64,000 nucleotides of DNA from Corallococcus terminator (GCF_003611635.1 NZ_RAVZ01000006.1:16534-80533), one strand, 5' to 3'. Positions 30,936-40,190 are shown, counted from the stretch's first letter. Notes: generated from the sequence alone by a model not told the origin. Made by a program: numbers and translations.

Positions 30936-32111
30936 ATGCTGGCTCCTTTCGTCTGTCTCTTCTTCCTCCTGCTGACGCTCAGCGCCGCCGCGGCCGGTCG
31001 GACCGCGCCCGGGCTCCTGCCCGTGAAGAAGACGCCGACGATGGACGGCATCGCGCTGCCCCTGGTGAGCTTCAGCTCGGATCAGGGCTTCGGCTACGGC
31101 GCGGTGGGCGGCATGTACCTGTACGCGCCCGGCAAGACGCCGTACGCGCACGCGCTGTCCGCGCAGATCTTCTTCAGCTCGCGCGGCGCCATGAATCATT
31201 ACCTCCGCTACGACGGCCCGCAGTTGCTGGGACCGCTGCGGTTGGAAGGCCGGCTGGAGTACCGCAAGGAGAAGAGCAGTCCCTTCTTCGGCGCGGGCAA
31301 CCTGTCCGCCCCGGACTTCCGCGGCAACGTGGACGACCAGCGCTACAACTACGACAAGGGCTCGCCGGGCCTCTGGGTCCGCCTGCGCGGCCGGCCCTTC
31401 GGTGAGACGCACCCCTTCCAGTCCTACGTGGGCTACGGGTGGCGCAACACCAGCGTGTCACCCTACGAGACGTCCATCCTCGCGCAGGAGAAGCCCATCG
31501 GCATCGAGGGCGGCACCAGCGGACAGATTCTCGCGGGCGCGCTCTGGGACACGCGCGACGACGAAGCGGATCCGACTTCCGGTGGCGTGGAGGAGGTGGC
31601 GCTGCGCGTGTCGGGCCTGGCCACCTTCAGCCGCTACCAGTACGCGGGCGTGACGCTGAGCGAGCGCCGCTACATCCGGCTGTCGCCGCGGCTGGTGTTC
31701 GCGCAGCGGCTCACGCTGGACATGCTGTTTGGCGAAGTGCCCTTCTTCGAGTGGATGACCACGGGCGGCGTCAACGTGTCCGAGGGCATTGGCGGCATGA
31801 GCAGCGTGCGCGGCATCGAGCGCAACCGCTTCGCCGGCAACGTGAAGGCCTTCAGCAATTCGGAGCTGCGCTTCCAGGCGGCGAAGATGTCCGTCCTCGG
31901 TCAGCCGCTCGCGCTGGGCGCGGTGGTGTTCCTGGACCTGGGCCGCGTGTGGCACCCGGGCGTGACGGATGGCAAGTGGCATGAGTGGCACCCGGGCATC
32001 GGCGGCGGTCTGCGCTTCTCGCGCCGCGCGGCCGTGGTGCGCATGGACTACGCGCGCTCCACCGAGACGGGCCGCCAGCGCTTCTACATCACGTTCGGTC
32101 ACATGTTCTAA
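30936..32111 (+). CDS. Outer-membrane beta-barrel protein (bacterial surface antigen/Omp85 C-terminal type)
   Basis: 391 residues from the ATG at 30936, which places a clean signal peptide (hydrophobic residues 3-19, cleavage likely after SAAAAG) at the N-terminus. The rest alternates polar and apolar residues as in beta strands. It has the Omp85-type signature region GGVNVSEGIGGMSSVRGIERNRFAG and ends in a terminal Phe (FYITFGHMF), the usual outer-membrane insertion signal. No POTRA domains are present, so it is a barrel-only member rather than BamA or TamA. It is divergent from the phosphatase gene; the function is unknown. Confidence 0.82.
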   Translation: MLAPFVCLFFLLLTLSAAAAGRTAPGLLPVKKTPTMDGIALPLVSFSSDQGFGYGAVGGMYLYAPGKTPYAHALSAQIFFSSRGAMNHYLRYDGPQLLGPLRLEGRLEYRKEKSSPFFGAGNLSAPDFRGNVDDQRYNYDKGSPGLWVRLRGRPFGETHPFQSYVGYGWRNTSVSPYETSILAQEKPIGIEGGTSGQILAGALWDTRDDEADPTSGGVEEVALRVSGLATFSRYQYAGVTLSERRYIRLSPRLVFAQRLTLDMLFGEVPFFEWMTTGGVNVSEGIGGMSSVRGIERNRFAGNVKAFSNSELRFQAAKMSVLGQPLALGAVVFLDLGRVWHPGVTDGKWHEWHPGIGGGLRFSRRAAVVRMDYARSTETGRQRFYITFGHMF

Positions 32112-32141
32112 CGGCCGACCCGAACGCGCGCAGCACCGTCT

Positions 32142-33221
32142 TCAGACGAGCGCGTCCACCCAGCCGCGAAGCCGTGGGTCCGCCTGCGCTTCACCGCGCA
32201 CGCCGGGCTCCACGTCCAACGTCAGCGTGAGGAAGCCGCGCGACTCCAGGCCCTGGCGCAGCTCCTCGCGGGCCTTCACGTCCGGAGCGAAGAGGATGCA
32301 CCCGTCCCCGCCGCCCGCGCCGGACAGCTTGCCCGCGCAGCCGTAGGACGCGGCGATGGCCAGCACCCGGCGCATGCCTTCGGTCTCCAGCGGGCCCAGC
32401 TCCAGCAGCAGCGCGTGCTGGGCCTTCACCGCGTCCGTGAAGGCGCGGAAGTCACCACCGCCCAGGCCATCCTCGATCGACTGGCCCAGCGCGTCCGAGC
32501 GCTCCACGAACGACTGACGACCCGCTTCCGCGAGCTTCGCCTCCACCTGGGCGATGAGCAGCTTCGTGGACGCGCTCTCCCCGGTGAAGGCGTAGAGCAT
32601 GGCCACGCGGGGCGCGGGCATGCGCCACAGGTCCACCGGGGGCGATTCCGCGAGCGCCGCGTGGAAGCGGCCGGTGTTGGCGGCCTCCGTCAGCGCCGTC
32701 ACGTCGTAGCGCCGGTAGCGCGCGAGGCCGCCCGCGAAGCTGGACGCCACGTCGCCGCCACTGCCCGTGCCGCCCTGCCCCAGCGTGTGCGCGACGAGCG
32801 CGAGCTTCAGCACGTCGAACTTCTCTTCCAGGATGAAGCGGGCGGCCTCCGCCGCGAGCACCGTCGCGGAGGCGCTGCCACCAATGCCCAGCTTGTGGCC
32901 GCCCGGCCCCAGCGCGCCCGGCGCCACCGCGACATCGAAGCCCACGCTGGGCCGTCCGTGCGCACGCAGCGCTTCGTCCAGCGTGCGCGCGACGAAGGAG
33001 AAGCCCGCCGGCACGTCGCGCTCCCACTTCACGCCCCGGGGCGTGGTGAGGCCCTGGAGCGTCCCCTCCTCCAGGCAGATGTGCACGCGCGAGTCCTGCC
33101 GCCTGCGCACGTAGGCGGCCGTGCGGGGCGCCACCGCGGCCACGCGCGAGACGCCTCCCCACAGCACGGCGTATTCGCCGGAGACGAACAGCTTGCCGGG
33201 TGCGGAGAGGGCGCGCTCCAT
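32142..33221 (-). CDS. Phosphomevalonate kinase (GHMP kinase), last gene of mevalonate operon
   Basis: 359 residues. The start ATG overlaps the mvaD stop (TGATG). GHMP motifs: SAPGKLFVSGEYAVL near the N-terminus, the ATP-binding loop KLGIGGSASATV near residue 125, TGSGGDVASS near 160 and AGKLSGAGGGDGCI near 305. GSGGDVASS and the kinase's position beside recognisable mevalonate kinase and decarboxylase genes make it the phosphomevalonate kinase that converts mevalonate 5-phosphate to the diphosphate. It ends 30 bp from the convergent barrel gene with no clear terminator between. Confidence 0.88.
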   Translation of the reverse strand: MERALSAPGKLFVSGEYAVLWGGVSRVAAVAPRTAAYVRRRQDSRVHICLEEGTLQGLTTPRGVKWERDVPAGFSFVARTLDEALRAHGRPSVGFDVAVAPGALGPGGHKLGIGGSASATVLAAEAARFILEEKFDVLKLALVAHTLGQGGTGSGGDVASSFAGGLARYRRYDVTALTEAANTGRFHAALAESPPVDLWRMPAPRVAMLYAFTGESASTKLLIAQVEAKLAEAGRQSFVERSDALGQSIEDGLGGGDFRAFTDAVKAQHALLLELGPLETEGMRRVLAIAASYGCAGKLSGAGGGDGCILFAPDVKAREELRQGLESRGFLTLTLDVEPGVRGEAQADPRLRGWVDALV

Positions 33222-34207
33222 CAGAACAGGTGCTCCGTCAGCAGCGTCGCGTCCCCGCCGGGCACGCAGCGCACCACGTCCACCGCGCCGCACGCGCGGG
33301 CCACGGCCTCCGCCGTCACCTCGTGCGCCGCGTCCGTCAGCAGCACCGGGTTGGGCCCGGCATCGAGCGTGAACCACACCGGCACGCCCTTCTTGCGCTG
33401 CTCGCGCAGGTTCTGGATGAGGCCCAGCGTGGCCGGGCTCAGGTAGCAGAGCGGCGGATCGGCCGCGAGCGACGTGCTGTGCATGCGCCATGCGTTGCGC
33501 TCACACAGCTCTCCCAGCGCCTCCAGGTCCTTCTTCGCGATGAGCTCGCGGGCGCGGGGCACCTCGGCCTCCGCGTCCTTCACCCACGCGGCGTAGTAGG
33601 GGCTCGTCTCCACCGCGCCCTTCATCCCGTCGCGCGACTTCACTTCCTTCTCTCCGCGGTCGACGATGGCCACCACCATGCGCAGGTCCGACCAGTGCCC
33701 CGCGTCGAAGCGCTGCACGGCGTAGCTGTCCTCGCCGTCCTCGCGCTCGCCGCGCATCCACTCGCAGAAGCCGCCCTGCACGCTGCGGCACGCGGAGCCG
33801 CTGCCCCGCCGCGCGAGGATGCTGGAGGCGCGGGTGTCCGACGGGAGGCCCGCCGCCGCGCGCCCCGCCACCGCCAGCGCCGCGAAGCCCGCCGCGCTGC
33901 TGGCGAGGCCCGCCGCCATGGGGAAGTCGCCGCGCGACACCACCTTCGCGGGGCCCAGGTCGCGGCCCGCCTGCACGCGCACGGCGTCCAGGAGGCGCAG
34001 CACGCGGTCGCGCTCGCTGCCCTTCGCGACGTGGCCGTGCAACTCCACCTGGTCGGACCCGGCGCCGAACTCCACGGTGGTCGTCACGTGGATGGGCGCC
34101 AGCGTGAGCGACAGGCTGGACTGGTGCGGGAGGATGAGCGCCTCGTCGCGCTTTCCCCAGTACTTCACGAGGGCGATGTTCGGATGCGCCCGGACGGTTG
34201 CTTTCAT
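33221..34207 (-). CDS. mvaD: Diphosphomevalonate decarboxylase
   Basis: 328 residues. Starts MKATVRAHPNIALVKYWGKRDE, the family hallmark, followed by LPHQSSLSLTL. The phosphate-binding loop is PMAAGLASSAAGFAAL near residue 90, and the C-terminal TLDAGPNPVLLTD is conserved. The enzyme decarboxylates mevalonate diphosphate to isopentenyl diphosphate using ATP. It overlaps the mevalonate kinase stop by four bases upstream and the phosphomevalonate kinase start by one base downstream, so translation of the three kinase-fold genes is coupled. Confidence 0.97.
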   Translation of the reverse strand: MKATVRAHPNIALVKYWGKRDEALILPHQSSLSLTLAPIHVTTTVEFGAGSDQVELHGHVAKGSERDRVLRLLDAVRVQAGRDLGPAKVVSRGDFPMAAGLASSAAGFAALAVAGRAAAGLPSDTRASSILARRGSGSACRSVQGGFCEWMRGEREDGEDSYAVQRFDAGHWSDLRMVVAIVDRGEKEVKSRDGMKGAVETSPYYAAWVKDAEAEVPRARELIAKKDLEALGELCERNAWRMHSTSLAADPPLCYLSPATLGLIQNLREQRKKGVPVWFTLDAGPNPVLLTDAAHEVTAEAVARACGAVDVVRCVPGGDATLLTEHLF

Positions 34208-35154
34208 GAACGATCTCCGTGGGGCCGCGGTCCCGCCAGTTGGCTGGCGAAGCAGCGCACGCCGTCGCGCGTCAGCTTCGCGACCACGGGCCCCGGTTCG
34301 AGGAAGAGGCCGATGACAGCACCGCCGTCACCCCCTGCCCCGGTGAATTTGGCGCCCAGCGCGCCCATGCCGCGCAGCCGGTACACCATGTCTTCCAGCG
34401 CCGGAGACGACAGGCCCAGCGCGCCCAGCAGGCCCTGGTTGACGTTCATCGCGTCCCCCAGCCCCTCCAGGTCGCCAGCCTCCACCGCCTTCGATGCCTC
34501 GGTGACGAGCTTTCCCACCTGCGCGAACAGCCGACGGTAGCGCTCCGGCCACCGTGCCTGCCGCTCGCGCAGCGCGCCCACCGTCACCTTCGTGGGACTG
34601 CGCGCTCCCGCCAGCGCCACCACCACCGACAGCGCGCGCGGACTCTTCACCTCGCGCGCCCGGCCGACGACGCCCGCGGGGCTTTGCACCCGGCGGTAGA
34701 GGATGAGCTTCTCCTCCGCGCTGGTGGTGTGGTCCACGCCGGACGGCGTGCCGTGGAACTCCTGCTCCATCTCCCACGCGAGAATCGCCGTCGCCTTCGG
34801 CGTGGGCACCTGTCCCGAGGCCTGAAGCAGTACGCGCGACAGGGCCACCGCCAGCGCCGCCGAGCTGCCCAGCCCCGCGGACAGGGGCAGTTGAGGCTCC
34901 AGCGTCACCTTCACCTTGGGCTCGCCCACCAACCGGGCCGCCCTCGCGAACGCCTTGCGCATCAGCCGCTTCTGCGCGGCGTCCGCCGTCACCGGCACAT
35001 CGAGCTGGCAGGAGCGCGCGGGCACGCCGCGCGCCGTCACGCCGAAGCTCAGGGGTCCGGCGAGCGCGGGGTAGCCGTACACCACGCTGTGCTCGCCCAG
35101 CAGGATGACCTTGCCGGCACCGAAGGCGACCAGGGGATTCGTCGAGGCAGTCAT
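34204..35154 (-). CDS. mvk: Mevalonate kinase
   Basis: 316 residues from ATG 35154 (MTASTNPLVAFGAGKVILLGEHSVVYGYPA); a GTG 36 bases upstream would add 12 residues and neither has a strong ribosome-binding site. GHMP motifs: GEHSVVYG, PLSAGLGSSAALAVAL near residue 95, HGTPSGVDHTTS with the catalytic Asp, and GAKFTGAGGDGG near the C-terminus. It phosphorylates mevalonate. It lies 90 bp after mvaA, the widest gap in the operon. Confidence 0.95.
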   Translation of the reverse strand: MTASTNPLVAFGAGKVILLGEHSVVYGYPALAGPLSFGVTARGVPARSCQLDVPVTADAAQKRLMRKAFARAARLVGEPKVKVTLEPQLPLSAGLGSSAALAVALSRVLLQASGQVPTPKATAILAWEMEQEFHGTPSGVDHTTSAEEKLILYRRVQSPAGVVGRAREVKSPRALSVVVALAGARSPTKVTVGALRERQARWPERYRRLFAQVGKLVTEASKAVEAGDLEGLGDAMNVNQGLLGALGLSSPALEDMVYRLRGMGALGAKFTGAGGDGGAVIGLFLEPGPVVAKLTRDGVRCFASQLAGPRPHGDRS

Positions 35155-35244
35155 GGCACCGGACACTGGACAAGGAAGAGGGGCGGGCACTTTACCAAGC
35201 GCACCGCCCCGCCAGGGTCCCCGCGAACAGGCGCGGGGGAGGAA

Positions 35245-36576
35245 TCAGCCGTTGGTGATGGTGACCGCGACGGCGGGCTTCTCCAGAATCAGGCTCGCCA
35301 GGATCTCCTTCGCCTTCTCCACCTTCACGTGGCCGGCCTTCACCAGGAGGTTGGCGACCTTCTCCACGTCGCCGCCGCGCGCACCCGCCGTCACCGCGAC
35401 GCTGCGGGCGTGCATGGCCATGTGGCCCTTCTGGATGCCCACCGAACCCAGGGCCCGGAGCGCCGCGAAGTTCTGCGCGAGCCCCACCGCCGCGAACACC
35501 ATGGACAGCTCGCGCACGCCCGACACGCGCAGCAGCTTGAGCGCCACCTGCACGCCCGGGTGCACCTTGATGGGACCGCCCACCGTGCCCAGCGCGAGCG
35601 GCAATTCGATGCGGCCCACGAGGTGCCCCTCCTCCAGGTACCAGGTGGACAGCGGCCGGTACTGGCCCCCGCGGCAGGCGAACGCGTGCGCGCCCGCTTC
35701 GATGGAGCGCCAGTCCTGACCGGTGGCGATGGCCACCGCGTCGATGCCGTTCATCACGCCCTTGTTGTGCGTGGCGGCGCGGTACGGATCCGCTTCCGCG
35801 AAGCGGCTCGCCTGGGCGATGCCCTCCGCGATGGTCTCTCCCGGCAGGTCGAAGTCCGCCAGCATCGACAGCGGGATGCGGCAGGTGGCGCGCGCGAGCC
35901 TCTTGTCCGACAGGTTGGACAGGATGCGCAGATACACCCGGCCGCCCGTCACCTGCTCAATCAGCGGCGCCACGCCCTCGGCGACCGTGTTGATGAGGTT
36001 CGCGCCCATCGCCTCCTGCGTGTCGATGAGGATGTGGACGATGAGCAGCGGCTCGCCGCGCGGACCCTCCGGCGCGGGCAAGAGGCGCACCTCCACGTCC
36101 CGGGCGCCACCGCCACGGGCGACCATCGCCGGGTGGAAGCTGTTCGCCAGGGCGAGGATCTCCTCCTTCGCGTCCAGGATGCGCTCGGAGGCCAGGGTGG
36201 GGTCGCCGTAGTTCGACACCTGCACCTGGCCGATCATCATCGACTCGTCGGCCTCCGCGACGAAGCCGCCGGACTCGCGGACGATCTTCGACGCGAACGA
36301 CACCGCCGCCACGACGGAGGGCTCCTCCACCGCCATGGGCACGATGTAGTCGCGCCCGTTGACGTTGAGGTTGAGCCCCAGTCCCAGCGGCAGGGAGAAG
36401 ATGCCCACCGCGTTTTCAATCATCTGATTGGCGAGGACCGGCTCCAGCGTGCCCACACCGCGGAGCTGCTCCAGCTCCTCGTCCGACAACCGGAACATGC
36501 GTCCGATCTGAGCGAGGCGCTCTTCCATCGGCAGCTTGTGGAATCCGGAGAGCCGGGATGTGACGGTGTCAGACAT
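35245..36576 (-). CDS. mvaA: Hydroxymethylglutaryl-CoA reductase, class II (degradative-type fold)
   Basis: 443 residues from the ATG preceded by AAGGA. Short soluble class II enzyme: ENAVGIFSLPLGLGLNL holds the substrate-binding Glu, HNKGVMNGIDAVAIATGQDWR holds the catalytic Lys and Asp, and the C-terminal KGHMAMHAR holds the catalytic His. It reduces HMG-CoA to mevalonate with a nicotinamide cofactor. It lies 33 bp after fni. No HMG-CoA synthase gene accompanies it. The synthetic role is inferred from the operon, since some class II enzymes work in mevalonate breakdown. Confidence 0.96.
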   Translation of the reverse strand: MSDTVTSRLSGFHKLPMEERLAQIGRMFRLSDEELEQLRGVGTLEPVLANQMIENAVGIFSLPLGLGLNLNVNGRDYIVPMAVEEPSVVAAVSFASKIVRESGGFVAEADESMMIGQVQVSNYGDPTLASERILDAKEEILALANSFHPAMVARGGGARDVEVRLLPAPEGPRGEPLLIVHILIDTQEAMGANLINTVAEGVAPLIEQVTGGRVYLRILSNLSDKRLARATCRIPLSMLADFDLPGETIAEGIAQASRFAEADPYRAATHNKGVMNGIDAVAIATGQDWRSIEAGAHAFACRGGQYRPLSTWYLEEGHLVGRIELPLALGTVGGPIKVHPGVQVALKLLRVSGVRELSMVFAAVGLAQNFAALRALGSVGIQKGHMAMHARSVAVTAGARGGDVEKVANLLVKAGHVKVEKAKEILASLILEKPAVAVTITNG

Positions 36577-36609
36577 GTTGTTCCTTCCCAACCTGGGAGC
36601 CGCCCTGCT

Positions 36610-37668
36610 TCACAGGGCCGCCAACCAATCCTTCAGAGCTCCGGACACCACGCGCGGACGCTGCCGCAACTCCGCGACGTTCCGACTTCCCGTCAGCACC
36701 AGCGCCTGCCGCAGGGCCGTCAGGATGACCTTCAATGCCTCTTCCGCCGCCGCGAGGCCGCCCTGCTGCTGGGCCCGGAACAACGGGAGCGCCATGCCCG
36801 CGAGGTCCGCGCCCAGCGCGAGCACCTTCGCGCAATCCAAACCACCCCGCACCCCGCCGCTGGCGACGAGCCGCACGTCGGGCCCCACCGCCTTGCGCAC
36901 GCTGGCGATGGCCGCCGCGGTGGGGATGCCCCAGCCGCTGAACTCCGCGCCCACCTGCGCCTGCGGCCCGGTCGCGCGAAGCTGCTCCACGCGCACCCAC
37001 GACGTGCCGCCCAGCCCGGAGACATCCACGTTGCGCACGCCCAGCTCCACCAGCCGCCGCGCCACGTCCGGGCCGATGCCGCACCCGGTCTCCTTCACCA
37101 GCAGCCGGTCGCCAAAGGCCCGCGCCAGCTCCTCCACCACGCGGTAGCCGCCCCGGAAGTCGCGGTCGCCTTCGGGCTGCGTCAGCTCCTGGCCGGCGTT
37201 CAGGTGCAGCGCCATGCCGTCCGCGCCAATGGCGTCCGACAGCCGCCGCACGCCGTCCACGCCCAGGCCAATGGCCTGGTACAGCCCGATGTTGCCGATG
37301 AGCGCCACCGTGGGCGCCACGTCGCGCACCGCGTACGAGGCCGTGCGCGAGGCGTCCTCCGCCATCGCGCGCTGGCTGCCGACCCCGAAGGCCAGCCCGT
37401 GCCGCTCGGCGAGCAGCGCCAGCTCGCGGTTGACGGCTCCCGCGCGCTCGGTGCCACCCGTCATGCCGGTGACGAGCAGGGGCGCCCGCAGCGCCTTGCC
37501 CATGAACGGCGTGCCCAGGTCGACTTCGTCCGCCGCCAGCTCCGGCATGGCGCAGTGGATGAGGTGGACGTGCTCCAGCAGCGTCGAGTTCTGCGCGGGC
37601 TCCACGTCGCCGGTGGCGCACAGGTCGAGGTGGGCATCCTTGCGCCTGGCTGTCGTCTCGTCGCCCAT
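36610..37668 (-). CDS. fni: Type 2 isopentenyl-diphosphate delta-isomerase (FMN-dependent)
   Basis: 352 residues from ATG 37668. The N-terminus RRKDAHLDLC is the family signature, and FMN- and substrate-binding parts include VTGMTGGTERAG, GVGSQRAM, GNIGLYQA, ALHLNAGQEL, KETGCGIG and GVRGGLDCAKVLALGADLAGMA. It interconverts IPP and DMAPP with reduced FMN. First gene of the five-gene operon fni-mvaA-mvk-mvaD-phosphomevalonate kinase, which therefore holds every step from HMG-CoA to both isoprenoid units. The promoter should lie in the 156 bp shared with the divergent DsrE-like gene; only a weak TTGCTA with TACACG pair was seen there. Confidence 0.96.
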   Translation of the reverse strand: MGDETTARRKDAHLDLCATGDVEPAQNSTLLEHVHLIHCAMPELAADEVDLGTPFMGKALRAPLLVTGMTGGTERAGAVNRELALLAERHGLAFGVGSQRAMAEDASRTASYAVRDVAPTVALIGNIGLYQAIGLGVDGVRRLSDAIGADGMALHLNAGQELTQPEGDRDFRGGYRVVEELARAFGDRLLVKETGCGIGPDVARRLVELGVRNVDVSGLGGTSWVRVEQLRATGPQAQVGAEFSGWGIPTAAAIASVRKAVGPDVRLVASGGVRGGLDCAKVLALGADLAGMALPLFRAQQQGGLAAAEEALKVILTALRQALVLTGSRNVAELRQRPRVVSGALKDWLAAL

Positions 37669-37824
37669 GTCCCGGAAAGCCGCCCGCTCTGTCGTTGCAA
37701 AAAACGTGTAATTCCGTTGGATTCCTAGCAAGTGGCGGGGCCGGGGTGCAAGCCAAAGGACCCGAGCGGTCGCACTCGGGGCGCGGATGGACGGCACGGC
37801 TTCTGGACGGTATGAGCCCGTCCC

Positions 37825-38232
37825 GTGAACGCGCCGGAGAACAGGGTCGTCGTCTTCCTGCACAGTGGCGAATACGACCGCGTGCACCAGGGCCTGTCCA
37901 TCGCGGCGGCGGCGGTGGCGTCCGGGCGGCGCGCGGAAGTGTACCTGTTCTGGTGGGCACTGGAGCGTTTCCTGCTGGACCGCCTGGACGAGCCGGACTT
38001 CACCGGCCGTGAGGACATCAGCGACCGCTTCGAGAAGCGCCGCATGCCCACGCTGCGCGCCCTGCTGGAGCACATCCGCGAGACGGGGCTCGCGACGGTG
38101 GCCGGCTGCACGGGCTCGCTCGGCGCCCTGGGGGGCGAGCCGAAGGCGGGCGACAGCGGCGTCGACATCTGGCTGGGCTGGAGCGCCATCCTCCAGCGTA
38201 CGGCGGGCGTGACGGATCGTTTCTACCTGTGA
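37825..38232 (+). CDS. DsrE-like small protein
   Basis: 135 residues from a GTG start. The nearby ATG at 37812 is in another frame. The sequence VVVFLHSGEYDRVHQGLSIAAAAVASGRRAEVYLFWWALERFL, seen here as a Rossmann-like start, resembles DsrE/DsrF/YchN proteins, which are small sulfur-relay or peroxiredoxin-like subunits. A single Cys lies in AGCTGSLG, in the region where DsrE-family proteins carry their reactive cysteine. It stands alone, divergent from the mevalonate operon. Function not established. Confidence 0.65.
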   Translation: MNAPENRVVVFLHSGEYDRVHQGLSIAAAAVASGRRAEVYLFWWALERFLLDRLDEPDFTGREDISDRFEKRRMPTLRALLEHIRETGLATVAGCTGSLGALGGEPKAGDSGVDIWLGWSAILQRTAGVTDRFYL

Positions 38233-38364
38233 GGAAATCCCGTCGCGGAAGCAGGACGGACGCCGGGGCAGCCCGGCCCCCTCTTCATTGACGCCTCCCC
38301 GCGCCTGCTTACGTTTCCTGGGTCCCCAGCGGTTGACCGGGACGAAAGGCACGGAACGAGGACC

Positions 38365-39342
38365 ATGGCGCAGCGTGACCCCCACATGACATCCCGAGGA
38401 CCGGCCGCACCGGCGCTCAAGGGCGGCGGGTGGCACCGGCTGGGCAACGCCTTGAAGACGACCGTCCTGCTGGCCGGGTTGACGGCGCTGGTGCTCGTCA
38501 TCGGCCAGCGGCTGGGCGGCGCGCAGGGGCTCGCGATGGCGGGCTTCTTCGCGGTGGTGATGAACTTCGGCTCGTACTGGTTCAGCGACCGCATCGCGCT
38601 GGCCATCCACGGCGCGCAGCCGCTCCCCTACGAGCAGGCGCCCTGGCTGCACGAGATGGTGGAGCGCCTGTCCGCCCGCGCGGGCATGCCGAAGCCGAAG
38701 GTGTACCTGCTGCCCACCCGGCAGCCCAACGCGTTCGCCACGGGCAGAAACCCCAGCCACGCGGCGGTGGCGGTGACGGCGGGCATCGTGGACATCCTGG
38801 ACCGGCGCGAGCTGGAAGGGGTGCTGGCGCACGAGATTGGCCACGTGCGCAACCGGGACACGCTCATCGGCACGGTGGCGGCGACGCTCGCGGGCGTCAT
38901 CAGCTACGCGGCGCAGATGCTCTTCTGGTTCGGCGGGAGCATGCTCAGCCGCGGTGACGACGAAGAGGGCGGTGGCGTGGCCGGCGCGCTGTCCAACCTG
39001 GGCCTGCTGCTGGTGGCGCCCATCGCGGCCACGCTGCTGCAACTGGCGGTGAGCCGCTCGCGCGAGTACGGCGCGGACGCCACGGGCGCGGAGCTGTGCG
39101 GGGATCCGGATGCGCTGGCGAGCGCCCTTTTGAAGATGGAGAACGCCGCGCAGGCCATGCCCTATGACAGGGCCCCCGCCACGTCGCACCTGTTCATCGT
39201 CAACCCGCTGCACCACGGCGGGGTGATGTCGCTGTTCTCCACGCACCCGCCCATTCCGGAGCGCGTGCGCCGGCTGCGCGAGATGAGCGCGCGCCGGGGC
39301 GGTGGAGCGCGGGCGCGTGGCGGCTGGGAGTACGCGTACTAG
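38365..39342 (+). CDS. htpX: HtpX-type membrane zinc metalloprotease (M48)
   Basis: 325 residues. Two N-terminal hydrophobic helices (about residues 30-75), then the peptidase domain with zinc motif HEIGH at 156-160, further helices around 165-190 and 205-225, and the third zinc ligand in SREYGADATG. STHPPIPERVRRLREM near the C-terminus is typical. HtpX degrades misfolded inner-membrane proteins. A tail rich in Gly and Arg follows. ATG start preceded by GAGG. It is convergent with, and overlaps by four bases, the acyltransferase gene. Confidence 0.94.
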   Translation: MAQRDPHMTSRGPAAPALKGGGWHRLGNALKTTVLLAGLTALVLVIGQRLGGAQGLAMAGFFAVVMNFGSYWFSDRIALAIHGAQPLPYEQAPWLHEMVERLSARAGMPKPKVYLLPTRQPNAFATGRNPSHAAVAVTAGIVDILDRRELEGVLAHEIGHVRNRDTLIGTVAATLAGVISYAAQMLFWFGGSMLSRGDDEEGGGVAGALSNLGLLLVAPIAATLLQLAVSRSREYGADATGAELCGDPDALASALLKMENAAQAMPYDRAPATSHLFIVNPLHHGGVMSLFSTHPPIPERVRRLREMSARRGGGARARGGWEYAY

Positions 39343-40190
39343 CGGGATGAAGCAGGGGCGCCCGGCGGCGTGTCGAAGAAGTCCGCCGGGTGCTCCAGCA
39401 GCTCTCGCAGCGTGTTGGCGATGACGCCCGCGTGGTAGCCGTCGATGAAGCGGTGGTCGAAGGACGCGTTGAGGCTCATCACGCGGCCGGGCACCACCCT
39501 GCCCTCCTCCACCACCGCCACCTCCCGCACCGCGCCGGGCGCGATGAAGATGGGCACGCGGGTGAACGGCGCGAGCGGCAGGTACGCCGTGTCCAGGCCC
39601 AGGGTGCCCGCGTCCACCACCACCGCGGAGCCGAATGGATCCTTCGGCAGCCCCAGCCAGTCCGGATCCACGTTCAGCGAATACGACAGGAACGACATCA
39701 GTCCGGTGAAGCGGTGGAGCAAGAGCGGCGGAACGCGCTTCAGGAGGCCCCGGCCCTTCTCCAGCGCGGCGTCACGGCCTTCGCGCGCCCGCGCCACCGC
39801 AGCGTCCAGTTCCTGCGCGACGGCGTGCAGGCCCTTTTGATCCACGTCCTCGATGCGCGCGGGCGTGAGCCCCGGCCGGTCCGCATCCGCGTCGGACACC
39901 AGCGCGCACAGGGTGATGTGCTGGCGCAGGTAGATGCGCTGGAAGCGCAAGAGCGCGTTGGCGTCCGGGCAGCGGCGCAGCGCTTCACCCAGGGCCTTGA
40001 TGACCAGGTGCAGGGGGGTGAGACGGACCCCGGTGCGCTGGTGGAGGGCGTCCAGGTACGTGAGCGCCGCGTCCATGCGCACCGTCAGCGTGCCGTAGAC
40101 GGTGGGGTCGTACGCGGTCGTCCAGCTCCCGATGGCGAGCTTGCGGAAGCTCGACACGTCCTGCTTCGGCTTCAGCTCCAGGTGCGCCAT
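39339..40190 (-). CDS. Stand-alone 2-oxoacid dehydrogenase E2-type acyltransferase domain
   Basis: 283 residues. The whole protein matches the catalytic domain of dihydrolipoyl acyltransferases, with the active-site motif DHRFIDG near residue 255 (SLNASFDHRFIDGYHAG). There is no lipoyl domain, no E1/E3-binding domain and no linker, so it cannot act as a normal E2. Related catalytic-domain-only proteins share the chloramphenicol acetyltransferase-like fold and may acylate small molecules or proteins. No dehydrogenase E1 or E3 gene is nearby. The substrate is unknown. Confidence 0.82.
   Translation of the reverse strand: MAHLELKPKQDVSSFRKLAIGSWTTAYDPTVYGTLTVRMDAALTYLDALHQRTGVRLTPLHLVIKALGEALRRCPDANALLRFQRIYLRQHITLCALVSDADADRPGLTPARIEDVDQKGLHAVAQELDAAVARAREGRDAALEKGRGLLKRVPPLLLHRFTGLMSFLSYSLNVDPDWLGLPKDPFGSAVVVDAGTLGLDTAYLPLAPFTRVPIFIAPGAVREVAVVEEGRVVPGRVMSLNASFDHRFIDGYHAGVIANTLRELLEHPADFFDTPPGAPASSR

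Noticed and set aside
34219..37728. 1,169-codon open frame on the plus strand opposite the mevalonate operon
   Set aside because: Composition is Arg/His/Gln-rich with no recognisable domain, while the opposite strand encodes well-conserved enzymes.
37690..37740. Promoter for fni (TTGCTA with TACACG on the minus strand)
   Set aside because: The match is too weak in both boxes to call; only noted in the fni entry.
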